Origin: Deltaproteobacteria bacterium
GTDB taxonomy: Bacteria; Myxococcota_A; UBA796; UBA2385
NCBI GenBank assembly: GCA_018401435.1
Contig: JAGYJW010000048.1
Span: 1 to 53,511, forward strand
Length of the DNA: 53,511 nt
Direction of reading: 5' to 3'
The translations under genes and the position numbers were made by a program. The stretch's first letter is position 1. Each line of letters begins with the position of its first letter. Below the pieces are notes generated by a model. It had not been told where the DNA came from. It did not search any database and worked only from the letters and a program-made list of their open reading frames with translations. Shown here piece by piece: positions 29,545 through 38,333 of the stretch.

Positions 29545-29883
29545 ATGAAGCGCCTGCTCTCCGCCGCGGTCCCCGCCCTGCTGCTCGGCGTGTTCGGCAC
29601 GCCCGCCGCCGCCGCAGACCTCACCCGGGGTCAGAAGGTCTACCAGGCCAGCTGCCTGGCCTGCCACGGCGTGGCCGCCGATGGCAAGGGCCCCGCCGCC
29701 GCTGCCCTCAAGCCCCGCCCCACCGATTTCACCTCTGCGGACTTCTGGAAGGACCGCAGCGACGAGAGCATCAAGCAGGTCATCCAGTCCGGCAAGCCCG
29801 GCACCTCGATGATGGGCTTTGGCCAGCTCCAGGGCGAGGATCTCGATGCCGTCGTCGCCTTCCTCCGCAGCAAGGCCCCCTGA
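29545..29883 (+). CDS. Small periplasmic mono-haem cytochrome c (c551/c6-like)
   Basis: The 112-residue protein begins with a clean Sec signal (KRLLSAAVPALLLGVFG, cleavage after AAAA). The haem motif CLACHG lies in GQKVYQASCLACHGVAADG, typical of class I cytochromes with the haem near the mature N-terminus. The axial methionine is in TSMMGFG, and the helix LDAVVAFLRS closes the fold. The length is normal for the family. The start ATG has GGAGG upstream. It pairs with the adjacent cytochrome and precedes uppP. Confidence 0.9.
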   Translation: MKRLLSAAVPALLLGVFGTPAAAADLTRGQKVYQASCLACHGVAADGKGPAAAALKPRPTDFTSADFWKDRSDESIKQVIQSGKPGTSMMGFGQLQGEDLDAVVAFLRSKAP

Positions 29884-29969
29884 TCCCGACCGTGTGCCGA
29901 CAGGACGGCACCCCGCGGACGAAATAGGGCAGCGCCGTCGGGCGCCGATGGGCCCCACCGGGAGCGCCC

Positions 29970-30773
29970 TTGAATGAAGTCGTCGCCGCGGGCCTGCTGG
30001 GCCTGGTCCAGGGCCTCACCGAATTCCTGCCCGTCTCCAGCTCCGGCCACCTCGTGCTCTTCCAGCGCTGGCTGCCAGTGGTGGGCGACCCCGTGGCCTT
30101 CGACCTGGTCCTGCACCTGGGCACATTGCTGCCAGTGCTCTGGGTCTTCCGCGGCGACCTGGCGGCGGTGCTGACGGACGCCACCCGGGGCGAGGGGCCC
30201 CTGCTGCAGCGCCCCGGCCTGCGCCTGGTGGCCCTGGTGGCGCTGGGGTCCGTGCCCACCGCCATCATCGGCCTGGCCTTCGAAGACGTCTTCGAGCGCC
30301 TCTTCGCCACCCCCATCGCGGTGGGTGTGGCCCTCTTGGTGACCGGCTGCGTGCTCTTTGCCACCCGCTTCGCCCCGGTGGGCACCGCAGACCAGCGATC
30401 CATGACCTGGGGGCGCGCGCTGGCGGTGGGCTTTGTGCAGGGCCTGGCCATCACCCCGGGCATCTCCCGGTCGGGCAGCACCATCGCGGCGGCGCTCTTT
30501 CTCGGCCTCAAGCGGGATTTCGCCGCCCGCTTCTCCTTCCTGCTGTCGGTGCCGGCCATCGGCGGCGCCTTCTTGCTGAAGGCCCGGCACCTCGACGTGG
30601 AGGGGGCCAACGCCTTGCCGCTGCTGGTGGGCTTCTCGACCGCTGCGCTGAGCGGCTATGTCGCGCTTCGGGTGCTGCTGCGCCTGGTCAACAACGGCGA
30701 TTTCTCGGGTTTCGCCTGGTATCTCTGGCCGGTGGGTCTGCTGGCCTTGGGCCTCGGGATCTTCGCCCCCTGA
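29970..30773 (+). CDS. uppP: Undecaprenyl-diphosphatase
   Basis: This 267-residue membrane enzyme of the BacA/UppP type recycles the lipid carrier of cell-wall synthesis by removing phosphate from undecaprenyl diphosphate. The two signatures are present: EFLPVSSSGHLVL near residue 17 and ITPGISRSGSTIAA near residue 165, together forming the active site. About seven or eight hydrophobic segments match the family. The start is a TTG with GGAG upstream at 29961. The gene ends shortly before the promoter of tRNA-Trp. Confidence 0.95.
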   Translation: MNEVVAAGLLGLVQGLTEFLPVSSSGHLVLFQRWLPVVGDPVAFDLVLHLGTLLPVLWVFRGDLAAVLTDATRGEGPLLQRPGLRLVALVALGSVPTAIIGLAFEDVFERLFATPIAVGVALLVTGCVLFATRFAPVGTADQRSMTWGRALAVGFVQGLAITPGISRSGSTIAAALFLGLKRDFAARFSFLLSVPAIGGAFLLKARHLDVEGANALPLLVGFSTAALSGYVALRVLLRLVNNGDFSGFAWYLWPVGLLALGLGIFAP

Positions 30774-30803
30774 GCCCCCGGCACCCACCCGCTCCGCGTC
30801 ACC

Positions 30804-30832
30804 TTGACATCTGCAAGGCGGGTCCATAAGTG
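30804..30832 (+). promoter_or_regulatory. Sigma-70 promoter of tRNA-Trp
   Basis: TTGACA at 30804-30809 is followed after 17 bases by TAAGTG at 30827-30832 (CATAAG overlaps it at 30825). The tRNA begins ten bases later. Confidence 0.6.
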
Positions 30833-30841
30833 CGCTTCGCT

Positions 30842-30917
30842 ACGGGTGTAGCTCAGTTGGTAGAGCAGCTGATTCCAAATCAGCAGGCCGGGGGTTCGAG
30901 TCCCTCCGCCCGTGCCA
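30842..30917 (+). tRNA. tRNA-Trp(CCA)
   Basis: Acceptor ACGGGTG pairs with CGCCCGT, with discriminator G and an encoded CCA. The anticodon stem GCTGA/TCAGC closes loop TTCCAAA with anticodon CCA. The T arm holds GGGGTTCGAGTCCC. Confidence 0.95.
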
Positions 30918-30923
30918 TCTCTG

Positions 30924-30956
30924 GCCCGGATCCCCTCAGGGTCCGGGCTTTTTTGT
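30924..30956 (+). terminator. Terminator after tRNA-Trp
   Basis: GCCCGGATCC at 30924-30933 pairs with GGGTCCGGGC at 30939-30948 (one G-T pair). TTTTTTGTT follows, a strong U tract. Confidence 0.9.
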
Positions 30957-31059
30957 TGGGCGGGGTCGGCGTCGCGCCCCCCCACCGGACACGGAAGGCC
31001 GCCAGACCGCCGTGCGCCAGCGGCCATTCGGGCTAGTCGGCTCCCAACCGGAGGACTCC

Positions 31060-31464
31060 ATGGGCAAGAACCCCTATATCGACGCCGAAGCGCCCCCCCC
31101 GCCCATGCGGGCCTACACGCTGACGGTGCGCAACACGGGCGAGGTCATCCCTGTCGACCCCCAGCAGCTGCCCGAGGGCTACGAGGGCCGGCCAGGGTCG
31201 ATCCTGTCCTTGCTGCTGTCGCGGGGCATCGAGATCGACCACACCTGCGGCGGGGTGGTGGCCTGCTCCACCTGCCACCTCTATGTCGAGCAGGGCTTTG
31301 ATTCGGCCCCGCCCGCGATCGAAGAGGAGGAGGATATGCTGGACTTCGCGCCGGCAGTCCGCGACAGCTCCCGCCTGTCTTGCCAGTGCGTGCCCGATGG
31401 GTCGGTCGATGTCGTCGTCGAGCTGCCCAAGTGGAAGCGCAACGAGGTGTCCGAGGGACACTGA
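31060..31464 (+). CDS. [2Fe-2S] ferredoxin
   Basis: The 134-residue protein carries the adrenodoxin/plant-type cluster pattern: cysteines in CGGVVACSTC (C-x5-C-x2-C) near residues 65-74, and a fourth in CQCVPDG about 36 residues later. The spacing matches the Fdx/adrenodoxin branch used in Fe-S assembly or P450-type reactions rather than photosynthetic ferredoxins. The acidic stretch EEEEDMLD resembles the partner-docking helix. The ATG at 31060 has a strong GGAGG ahead; an upstream in-frame start at 31012 would add a non-native leader. The K+ channel gene follows 15 bases downstream. Confidence 0.9.
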   Translation: MGKNPYIDAEAPPPPMRAYTLTVRNTGEVIPVDPQQLPEGYEGRPGSILSLLLSRGIEIDHTCGGVVACSTCHLYVEQGFDSAPPAIEEEEDMLDFAPAVRDSSRLSCQCVPDGSVDVVVELPKWKRNEVSEGH

Positions 31465-31479
31465 GGAGAGCCGCCGCCC

Positions 31480-32493
31480 TTGAGAACCGGCTCTCCCCTC
31501 ATCCTGGCGATGGGCATGCTGCTGGCGGTGATGTTCACCGGCACGGCCGGCTACATGCTGTTGGAGGGCTGGACGGCCTCGGACGCCTTGTGGATGGTGG
31601 TCATCACGCTGACCACCATCGGCTATGGCGAGGTGCAGCCGCTGTCGGGCCTGGGTCGGGTCTTCACCGTCTTTTTGATCATGACGGGACTGAGCGTCGG
31701 CACCTACGCGATGACCCAGCTCACGCGCATCCTCTTCGAACAGAACTTCATGGAGATGGTGCGCCAGCGCCGGAGGCGGCAGATGACAGCGCAGCTTGAA
31801 CGACACTACATCGTCATCGGCTATGGGCGCTTGGGGCAGGTGGTGGTCAAGGAGCTGCGGGACGCCGGCTACAAGGTCTGTGTGCTGGAGCGGGATCCCG
31901 CCGCGGTCGAGGACGCCGAGCGCATTCCCGGCCTGGCGGTGGTGCAGGGCGAGGGTGCCGATGATGCCTGCCTGCGACAGGCCCGCATCGGCGAGGCCGC
32001 GGGGGTGGCGGTGACGGCTGCCCCGGTGGCCGACGCCATCTTCGTCACCTTGTCGGCGCGCCAGATGAACCCCCAGATCCCCATCCTCACCCGGGTGGAC
32101 AGCGAATCCAGCGCGGTGAAGGCCCGCCGGGCCGGCGCCACCGCGGTGGTCTCCCCCTACACCATGGGGGGCTGGCGCATCGCCCACGGCCTGGTGCGCC
32201 CCCACGCCACCAGCTTCCTGGACCTGGCCACCCTGGCAGTGCACGACGACCTGCAGATGGACGAGATCGAGGTGACCGCCGACTGCCGCTGGTGTTCGGG
32301 CACCATCGCCGAGCTGGACATCTCCCGGCAGCAGAAGGTGCTGATCGTGGCCATCCGACGCGCCCAGGGCGAGATGGAGGTCACCCCCAACGCCGACAGC
32401 CGCCTGCAGGCCGGCGACGTGCTGATCGTGCTGGGCAAGCCGGAGCGGGTGCGGATCTTCCGCGCGTCCATGCTGGCCAGGGGACGCAAGTAG
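31480..32493 (+). CDS. Potassium channel with TrkA-N/RCK regulatory domain
   Basis: The 337-residue protein has two membrane helices (MGMLLAVMFTGTAGYMLLE and FTVFLIMTGLSVGTYAM) flanking a pore loop. The selectivity filter is TTIGYGE, the K+ signature. The cytosolic part begins with Rossmann motif VIGYGRLGQVV, followed by an acidic ERD motif (VCVLERDP) that binds NAD(H). It ends with a TrkA-C domain (LIVLGKPERVRIF). This is the architecture of Kch/MthK-like ligand-gated channels. The start is TTG at 31480 with GGAGAG before it. The gene converges with radC downstream. Confidence 0.93.
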   Translation: MRTGSPLILAMGMLLAVMFTGTAGYMLLEGWTASDALWMVVITLTTIGYGEVQPLSGLGRVFTVFLIMTGLSVGTYAMTQLTRILFEQNFMEMVRQRRRRQMTAQLERHYIVIGYGRLGQVVVKELRDAGYKVCVLERDPAAVEDAERIPGLAVVQGEGADDACLRQARIGEAAGVAVTAAPVADAIFVTLSARQMNPQIPILTRVDSESSAVKARRAGATAVVSPYTMGGWRIAHGLVRPHATSFLDLATLAVHDDLQMDEIEVTADCRWCSGTIAELDISRQQKVLIVAIRRAQGEMEVTPNADSRLQAGDVLIVLGKPERVRIFRASMLARGRK

Positions 32494-32535
32494 GGGGCCT
32501 GTGCGGCCCGCCCTGCTGCCCCGCCCTGCATGCGC

Positions 32536-33227
32536 TCAGTCCAGGCAAGTGCACCCAGTTGTCGGCCGGGGCCTGCAAGCTGGGCACCAGCCCTTCGGCG
32601 GCCATGGACACCCAGCCCCCCGAGGCGATCACCAGGTGATCTACCAGCGGCACGCCCAGCATGCGGCCAATCTCCACCAGGCGCAGGGTCACGGCGCGAT
32701 CCTGGGGGGAGGGGCTGGGGTCCCCCGAGGGGTGGTTGTGGGCCAGCAGCACCATCGCCGCCCCCGTCTGCACCGCGGGGCGAAAGACCGCGCGGGGGTC
32801 CACGATGGTATTGGCGTCGCTGCCCCGGCTGAGCCGCTGGACCGACAGACCCGCTGCCGCCGGTCCAGCAGGACGCCATGGAGCTCTTCGACCGGCAAGG
32901 GGGCCAGGCGGGCTGCAGCAGCCTGGCGGCGTCTGCCGGCCCGCCCAAGACCACCCGGGGCGGCAGCACCGCGCAGGTCGCCCGATGTCCGGCCTGGAGT
33001 GCGGCGTGCAGGCGCACGGCGCGGGCCGGCCCCACCCCGGCCACCTCGGCGAGGGCGGCCACCGGGCTGTTGAGGATGCCCACCAGCCCGCCAAAGCGCT
33101 CCAGCAGGTCGCGGGCGATGGCCGGGGCCGACCGCTGAGCCGTGCCGGTGCCCAGGACCAGGGCCAGCAGGTCGGCATCACCCAGCCGTTCGGGTCCAAT
33201 CATCGTGTAGTGTTCGCGTGCGCGCAT
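32536..33227 (-). CDS. radC: RadC-family JAB-domain protein, frame broken
   Basis: The N-terminal helix-hairpin-helix part reads LGDADLLALVLGTG and LAEVAGVGPARAVRL. The C-terminal metal-binding motif is AHNHPSGDPSPS followed by D, the JAMM/RPN11 signature, then PLVDHLVIASGGWVSMAAEG. These parts lie in three frames. Changes occur near 32880-32900 and 32830, and a last change near 32550 would bring in the TGA at 32536-32538. Each segment is well conserved, so sequence error is more likely than decay. The start ATG is at 33227, with ATG at 33203 as an alternative. The cellular role of RadC is unsettled. The gene converges with the K+ channel gene. Confidence 0.75.
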
Positions 33228-33329
33228 TCGGCCTCCGCCGAGCACACATGCAAGCTCCGTGCCGACACGATCTCAGTCGCTTGTGGCAAGGCCCCCGCAA
33301 AACCGGGTCGCCAGTCGACAGGCATTCGA

Positions 33330-33357
33330 CAGGGCTTCGGCAGGGCTTCGGCAGGGC
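33330..33357. repeat. Short direct repeat (11-base unit, 2.5 copies)
   Basis: CAGGGCTTCGG occurs at 33330-33340 and 33341-33351, followed by a partial copy CAGGGC. The repeats lie in the 156-base gap between the anti-sigma-like gene and radC. No terminator or promoter is evident in that gap. Confidence 0.6.
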
Positions 33358-33383
33358 AGGGGGCCAGGCTGCGCCGCTCGCGC

Positions 33384-34316
33384 TCAAGGGAGGTAGCTGA
33401 CCTCGACCAGGAAGACCCCATAGGACCCCGAGAAGAGCGGGGTTGACGGGGGCGGCGCCACGCGCTGGGCACCCATGGCCTGCAGGTGGCCGTGCACCGC
33501 GTCTGCGCGGTCCTGGGGCACCACCAGCAGCACCTGGGCAAAATCGTCTTCGGCGGCCAACATATGCGGGCTGAGGGCCCGGCCGCTGCTGTCGCGCACC
33601 TTGCCGCCGCTCTGTTCTGCGATGCTGCTGAGGTTGTAGAGGATCTCGGGGGATTGCACCGTCAGCCGGTAGCCGAAGCTGGTGGCCAGGTCGCCGCCCT
33701 TCTCGGTCTTCTCCCATTCGGCGTAATGGGGCTCATCGGGGCCGGCGCTGGGCTGGGCCTTCTTGCTGGTGGACCGGGCCGGGGCCTTGTTGGCCTGCTG
33801 GGCATCGAGCGGAGGGGCCGGGGTCCCGGCATCGGCCCCAGCCGTGGGGCCCGCGCCGGCGCTGGCCGGGGCGAGGTCCTCGCCCTCTGCGCTGGGGTCG
33901 GCCTCGGGGGCGACGCGGTCGCGGGGCGACCGGTAGGTGGCGAGGTCGTCGGCGGTGGCGGTGGCGCTGCTCTCGCCATCGGGGCGGCCTTGAATCACCA
34001 GCACCACCACGGCGGCGGCGGCGGCCAGGGCCAGGGCCTCGACCGGCACACGGCTCCACCACTGGCGCAGGCGCACCACGGTGCCGGTGGCGCCGGGCTC
34101 GTCGGCCACCTTCTGCATCACCCGGGCATGGAAGCCGGTGGGCGCCTGGGTGGGACCCTCGCGGCGCAGCAGCTCGACAGCGCCCAACATGGCCTCGTAT
34201 TCGGCACGCAAGGCGGGGTCTCGCTCGATGGCCTCGGACAGCTCCGCCATCTCGGCGTCGCCCAGGGCGCCGTCGAGGTAGGCAGACAGTCGATTTCGAG
34301 CGAAGAATGCGTCCAT
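33384..34316 (-). CDS. Membrane-bound putative anti-sigma factor
   Basis: The 310-residue protein starts with an anti-sigma-like N-terminus (RLSAYLDGALGDAEMAEL, then ERDPALRAEYEAM, residues 8-45) of the kind that binds ECF sigma factors. The zinc-ligand H-x3-C-x2-C of the common ZAS domain is absent. One membrane helix (EALALAAAAAVVVLVIQG) lies near residue 95. The outer part is an Ala-Pro-Gly linker and a compact C-terminal domain (YRLTVQSPEILYNLSSIA to YGVFLVEVSYLP). The gene follows the ECF sigma gene by four bases, so the pair is almost certainly sigma and regulator. Release would be by signal-induced change or cleavage of the membrane protein, which is inference. Confidence 0.75.
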   Translation of the reverse strand: MDAFFARNRLSAYLDGALGDAEMAELSEAIERDPALRAEYEAMLGAVELLRREGPTQAPTGFHARVMQKVADEPGATGTVVRLRQWWSRVPVEALALAAAAAVVVLVIQGRPDGESSATATADDLATYRSPRDRVAPEADPSAEGEDLAPASAGAGPTAGADAGTPAPPLDAQQANKAPARSTSKKAQPSAGPDEPHYAEWEKTEKGGDLATSFGYRLTVQSPEILYNLSSIAEQSGGKVRDSSGRALSPHMLAAEDDFAQVLLVVPQDRADAVHGHLQAMGAQRVAPPPSTPLFSGSYGVFLVEVSYLP

Positions 34317-34320
34317 TTGC

Positions 34321-34944
34321 CTACTCGAAGATATCGTCCCGGCCCAGGGTCCGGGACAGGGCCCGGGCGATCTGGGCCCGGGCGCGGTGGAGCCGGCTCT
34401 TCACCGTACCGCGAGGCAGGTCGAGGATCTCGGCGATCTCTTCATAGGGCAAGCCCTCGATGTCGCGCAGCACGACGATGCTTCGATAGCCCTCGTCCAT
34501 CTCGTCCAAGGCCTCTTGCAGCAGCCTCTCCGCTTCAGACCTGTGAACCCCCCGATCGGTTCCCGGTCCGTCCGAGGCGATCTGCCGTTCTGGCCCGTCG
34601 TCGCGCGGCACGCCCTCCAGGGGCTCGTGCTTGTCGCTGCGGCGGCGCCGCCGGTACAGCCGCCGGTTCTTGCAGTGGTTGACCGCCACCTTGAAGAGCC
34701 AGGTGCTGAACTTGGCGTCGCCCCGAAAGCGCCCGAGCGCCCGATAGGCCGCCAGAAAGACGTCCTGCGCGACCTCTTCGGCCACCTGCCGGTCGTGCAT
34801 CCACCGCAGGCAGAGGGTGAAGATGCGGTCCTGGTAGCGGAGCACGAGCTCCGAATAGGCCTGGGTGTCGCCCTCCTTGAAGCGCCGCACCAGCTCTTCG
34901 TCGGTCGGACCGCGAGCCATGGCGAAGAAGAAGGGGAAGAACAT
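34321..34944 (-). CDS. ECF-type RNA polymerase sigma factor
   Basis: The 207-residue product has region 2 (AYSELVLRYQDRIFTLCLRW, then AEEVAQDVFLAAYRALGRF and FSTWLFKVAVNHCKNR). Region 4 follows (LDEMDEGYRSIVVLRDIEGL and YEEIAEILDLPRGTVKSRL), the RpoE-like pattern. Core binding and -10/-35 recognition segments are complete. The ATG at 34944 is used; MARG at 34920 is a possible later start. The gene sits between a pentapeptide-repeat gene and a membrane putative anti-sigma gene, so its activity is probably controlled by that neighbour. Confidence 0.93.
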   Translation of the reverse strand: MFFPFFFAMARGPTDEELVRRFKEGDTQAYSELVLRYQDRIFTLCLRWMHDRQVAEEVAQDVFLAAYRALGRFRGDAKFSTWLFKVAVNHCKNRRLYRRRRRSDKHEPLEGVPRDDGPERQIASDGPGTDRGVHRSEAERLLQEALDEMDEGYRSIVVLRDIEGLPYEEIAEILDLPRGTVKSRLHRARAQIARALSRTLGRDDIFE

Positions 34945-34962
34945 CCGGCCTGTCGGGGAAGC

Positions 34963-35418
34963 TCAGTTGGGAGAACCGACATCCGCGATGCGGAGCCGCT
35001 GGCCGGTGCGAACCGCCTGCTGAACGTCCTCGTGCACATTCCGGGCGTTGGGCAGCACGGCCTTGCGCAGGCGGGCGCCCTTGAGGGTGCAGCCGTTGAG
35101 ATTGGCGAAGTCCAGGTCGGCGTCGTCCAGGGTGGCGCCGTCAAGGGCGGCATCCTGGAGGTTGGCGCTCCACAAGCTGGCGGCGGTCAGGTTGGCGTTG
35201 CGGAAGGAGCAGCCCGTGAGGTTGGCCTCGGCCAGCTTGCAGCGGATCAGGTTCATATTGTCGAAGTTGAGCCCGCTGAGGTCCAGGCCCCGCAGGTCGG
35301 CATCGGCGAGGCTCTCCCGGCGGCGGATCGCGTCCTGGATCTGCTTGCGGGTCAGCGCGCCTGTGGATTCCCCCTCGTCCTCGTCGGGACGCTGGATCGG
35401 TTGGCGACGACGCATCAT
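34963..35418 (-). CDS. Pentapeptide-repeat protein
   Basis: The 151-residue protein contains about 14 consecutive A(D/N)LxX repeats from residue 37 to 125 (for example LADADLRGLDLSG, ANLTAASLWSANL, DADLDFANLNG). These fold into a right-handed quadrilateral beta-helix. Such proteins often mimic DNA or act as scaffolds; no specific role can be assigned. The N-terminus is charged (RRRQPIQRPDEDEGE) with no signal, so it should be cytosolic. The start ATGATG overlaps the stop of the ATP-grasp gene, and the sigma gene follows 18 bases after its stop. Confidence 0.85.
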   Translation of the reverse strand: MMRRRQPIQRPDEDEGESTGALTRKQIQDAIRRRESLADADLRGLDLSGLNFDNMNLIRCKLAEANLTGCSFRNANLTAASLWSANLQDAALDGATLDDADLDFANLNGCTLKGARLRKAVLPNARNVHEDVQQAVRTGQRLRIADVGSPN

Positions 35419-36413
35419 GCGGGGATTGCCTCAGTTTTCGGGGAGGAGAGGGGCTGGCCGGGGGGTCCGGTCAGCGCGTGCATGGCCCGCTGGGCGATCC
35501 ATCCTGAGCGGTGCCCGAGGGCATCTGACCAGTGAAGTCCGCCGGGGTTCAGGGTGTTCACCTCAATCAGGCGACCACCGATGACATCCAAGCCGGCGAG
35601 GCGTATCCCATTGCGGGCAAGGTGGGGACTGAGGGCCTGGCAGAGTCGGCGATCGGCGTCGTCGATGACGACCGGGTGGGGGTGGCCACCGCGCTTGAGG
35701 TTGTGCCGGAACTCGCCGTCTGCCCGCTGCCGCAGGTAGCCGCCGATGATCTCGCCATCGACCCACACCAGCCGCTTCTCGCCCAGGTCGGCCTCGGGCA
35801 GGTACTGCTGGATGACCACATGTCCGCCCCCCTGGTCCAGGGCGCGGCTGACGGCGACTTCGAGGAGGTCACGGCGGCCCGGCGGCACCAGGCTCACGCC
35901 CCGACCGCCGCTGCCCGCCGCGGGCTTGACGATGAGGGTGTCGGCGCCCCGGCCGGCGATAAAGGCCTCGACCGAGGCCCGGCTGGCGGTGACCAGGGTG
36001 TCGGGGCGCGGCACATCCGTCAGGGTGGCCAGCCAGCCCTTGGTGCGGGTGCGGCTGACCCTAAGCTGGTCGTTGATGACCGTGACGCCGCACCTCTGGG
36101 CCAACAAGGCGAATTGCAGCGCGTCTGGGCTGAAGGGGTTGACCCGCAGCAGGAGCAGGTCGAGGGCCGCCACGTCGATGAAGCGGCGCGGCAGCGACCC
36201 TGTCCGCAAGCAGGCGGCCAGCGCGTCACAGTCGCCCACCGGGCCATCCAGCAGCCAGGCCCGCGCCATCAGCCGGCCGGTGGGCAGGACCTCGTGGCCC
36301 AGGGCTCCAGCAGTCGGACGGTGCCCCTGATCCAAGGCGGCCTTGACCAGGTGCACGCTGCTCCAGGTCGCGTCGAGGGCGGCGACATGGCTGAGGAGGA
36401 AGCCCAGGTTCAT
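35415..36413 (-). CDS. ATP-grasp (glutathione synthetase/RimK-like) ligase
   Basis: The 332-residue protein has an N-terminal pre-ATP-grasp segment (LGFLLSHVAALDATWSSVHL). The ATP-grasp core follows: TLIVKPAAGSGGRGVSL near residue 165 (ATP-binding Lys and Gly-rich loop), VVIQQYLPEADLGEKRLVWVDG, and the metal-binding end LIEVNTLNPGG. Order and length match prokaryotic glutathione synthetase (GshB) and relatives that join an amine to a carboxylate. The substrate is unknown, and no gshA is visible nearby. The start at 36413 (MNLGFLL) is preferred over 36422. It is packed between an unknown exported protein and the pentapeptide gene in one operon. Confidence 0.85.
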   Translation of the reverse strand: MNLGFLLSHVAALDATWSSVHLVKAALDQGHRPTAGALGHEVLPTGRLMARAWLLDGPVGDCDALAACLRTGSLPRRFIDVAALDLLLLRVNPFSPDALQFALLAQRCGVTVINDQLRVSRTRTKGWLATLTDVPRPDTLVTASRASVEAFIAGRGADTLIVKPAAGSGGRGVSLVPPGRRDLLEVAVSRALDQGGGHVVIQQYLPEADLGEKRLVWVDGEIIGGYLRQRADGEFRHNLKRGGHPHPVVIDDADRRLCQALSPHLARNGIRLAGLDVIGGRLIEVNTLNPGGLHWSDALGHRSGWIAQRAMHALTGPPGQPLSSPKTEAIPA

Positions 36414-36432
36414 CGGCCGCACCTATGCCGGC

Positions 36433-37417
36433 TCAGCCCGGCTTGCTGCCGGTCGGCGTCGCGCTGGGGTGCCGCTCCACGATGTCGCGCGACAAGAAGC
36501 CTGCCATCTCCCGCAGATTCAGCGGCGCGCCGCGTTCCACCATGACCCGCGCAAAGAGCGGCTTGGGCCTCGGAGTAGCGGCCCCTCCGCCGGAGCAGAT
36601 CGGCGAGCACGAAGGTCACGCGCACCTTCTCGTCCATGGCCAGGCTGGGCTGGGCCAGCGCGCTGCGGTAGGCGGCGATCGCCTCGTCTTGCAGGGCGGG
36701 TTCGACCACCTGGGCCGCCTGCTTGAAGGTGGCCAGGGACCTCGGCCTCTTTGGGGCTGAGATCCCACCGCGGCAAAGGCGGCCAGCAGCTGATCGCGCT
36801 CTTCGGACCAGCCACCCCGGTGGGCCACCCGGGCGAGGTTGTGCAGCAGGATCTTGCGCTGGTGGGGATCGAGGTTCTTGGCCAGCTCTGTCTGGCCCTG
36901 GTCCAGCATCAGCCGGGCGGCGATGGGGCGGAGAGCCCTCGAAGATGCCCACGGCGCGGTCCCGGGCGGTCCAGCTGGCGCGGTGCAACAGGTCCCCGAT
37001 GAAGACCGGGTCCCGGCCCAACACGCGGTACATCTCGGCGGCGATGCGGTAGCGGTCCCAGACCTCGATGCGCTCAACCGGAGGAAAGGGACGGGCGGAT
37101 CCGTCCAGCCGGGCGCTCAGCCGGCCCTTGATCTCGGCGTCCAGTGGAAGGCGCTCCATGTCGGCGCCATAGAGGCTGAACAGGCTGTCGGTGCAGGTTG
37201 AAACCGCATACTCGCGATACTGGCCCTCTGAGGAGTAGGCGGCCAGATCGCTGTCGAAGCCGCCATGGGTGTCCGAGGACAGGCGCTCGTAGATGCGCAC
37301 GGTGCCAGCGCCGACGGGGCAGGCCACCGCGCGCACGGCGATGCGCGTGGCTGCGGCGGGGCGGGGCAGCAAGGCCAGCAGCAGCGCCAGGCCGGGCAAG
37401 AGCCGGGGCGCGGTCAT
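36433..37417 (-). CDS. Exported protein of unknown function, frame broken several times
   Basis: It begins with a clear Sec signal (APRLLPGLALLLALLPRPAAA). A Cys-containing segment (VRAVACPVGAG, then DSDLAAYSSEG and STCTDSLFSLYGA) distantly recalls the DUF2225 layout. The rest is helical and TPR-like (RLMLDQGQTELAKNLDP, then EAIAAYRSALAQPSLAMDEKV). Frames change near 36930, 36760 and 36560. The last frame ends with RGAPLNLREMAGFLS and the TGA at 36433-36435. The start ATG overlaps the stop of the universal stress gene. I cannot assign a function. The breaks fall at G/C runs and are probably errors. Confidence 0.55.
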
Positions 37418-38313
37418 CGGTGGAAGAGGCCTTCGAGCAGGCTCAGGCTCTCGCCCTTCTTGCGCACGATCAGCACCGGGCCGTCTGCGTAGCCGGCGAG
37501 GCGTTCGGCGGTGCTGCCCAGCAGCCGGGCGGCGAATTTGCTCAGGCCCCGCGACCCGACCACGATGGCATCGGTGCCCGCGCGCTCCACCAGGACCTGG
37601 GATGCGGCCGTGCCTTCGACCAGCTCCAGGGTGGGGCGGACCTGGCCGGCAAGGTCGGCCATCACCACGTTGTTGAAGTGCTTTTCGGCGTTGCGGCGGA
37701 TCTCTTCCTCGAATTCCGCGCGGCTGTGGGTCTCCAGGCCCAGGGGGGAGTGGCTATATTGGAAGATGGCCTCGACGCGGTCGGCAATGCAGACGGCCAC
37801 CTTCAAGGCGTCGCTGCTGGTGTGCGAGAAGTCGAGCCCGCAGACCACGCGGTCAAAGCGCACCGACGCGCCGCGGGGCACCACCAGGGCGCTGACGCCG
37901 GCCGTGCGCAGCAGCTTGAGGCCCGAGGGCCCCCAGCCCGGATCGTCGCCCACGCGCAGATTTCGCCCGATGACGAGCAGGTCCACATCCTCTTGCTGGA
38001 TGATGCGGACCAGCTCCTCGGCCGGGTCGCCCACCGCGTGCACGCCGACGATCTCCAGGGCCGGGTAGGAGGCCTTCAGACGGTCCATCGCCTGGTCCAA
38101 GGCGGCCGGGCGGTCGCCCGAGGCGCCGTGGCTGGAGCCCGCCATGAAGCCCGGAAAGGGGTCACGCGCATAGACATGGGCCACGACCACGCGCTGCACG
38201 CCGAGCTTCTCGTCCAAGGCTGAGATGGCGGACAGCAGGGCATCGTCGCGGTCATCCAGGGCCAACATCACCAGCGCGGTGGGAAAGGCGGGGGTCAGGA
38301 TCAGGTCGGACAT
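37414..38313 (-). CDS. Universal stress protein, double UspA domain
   Basis: The 299-residue protein has two tandem UspA domains. The first contains a beta-strand start MLALDDRDDALLSAI and ends around VDLLVIGRNLRVG. The second begins VVCGLDFSHTSSDALKVAV and ends with the ATP-binding motif IVVGSRGLSKFAARLLGSTAERLAG, matching G-x2-G-x9-G-S/T. Tandem forms dimerise internally and usually bind ATP. It lies 20 bases after a PAS-HisKA gene and overlaps the downstream unknown gene, so it belongs to the same operon. It probably acts in stress or dormancy signalling. Confidence 0.9.
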   Translation of the reverse strand: MSDLILTPAFPTALVMLALDDRDDALLSAISALDEKLGVQRVVVAHVYARDPFPGFMAGSSHGASGDRPAALDQAMDRLKASYPALEIVGVHAVGDPAEELVRIIQQEDVDLLVIGRNLRVGDDPGWGPSGLKLLRTAGVSALVVPRGASVRFDRVVCGLDFSHTSSDALKVAVCIADRVEAIFQYSHSPLGLETHSRAEFEEEIRRNAEKHFNNVVMADLAGQVRPTLELVEGTAASQVLVERAGTDAIVVGSRGLSKFAARLLGSTAERLAGYADGPVLIVRKKGESLSLLEGLFHR

Positions 38314-38333
38314 CGGGGCTCCGGATTGCGGGG

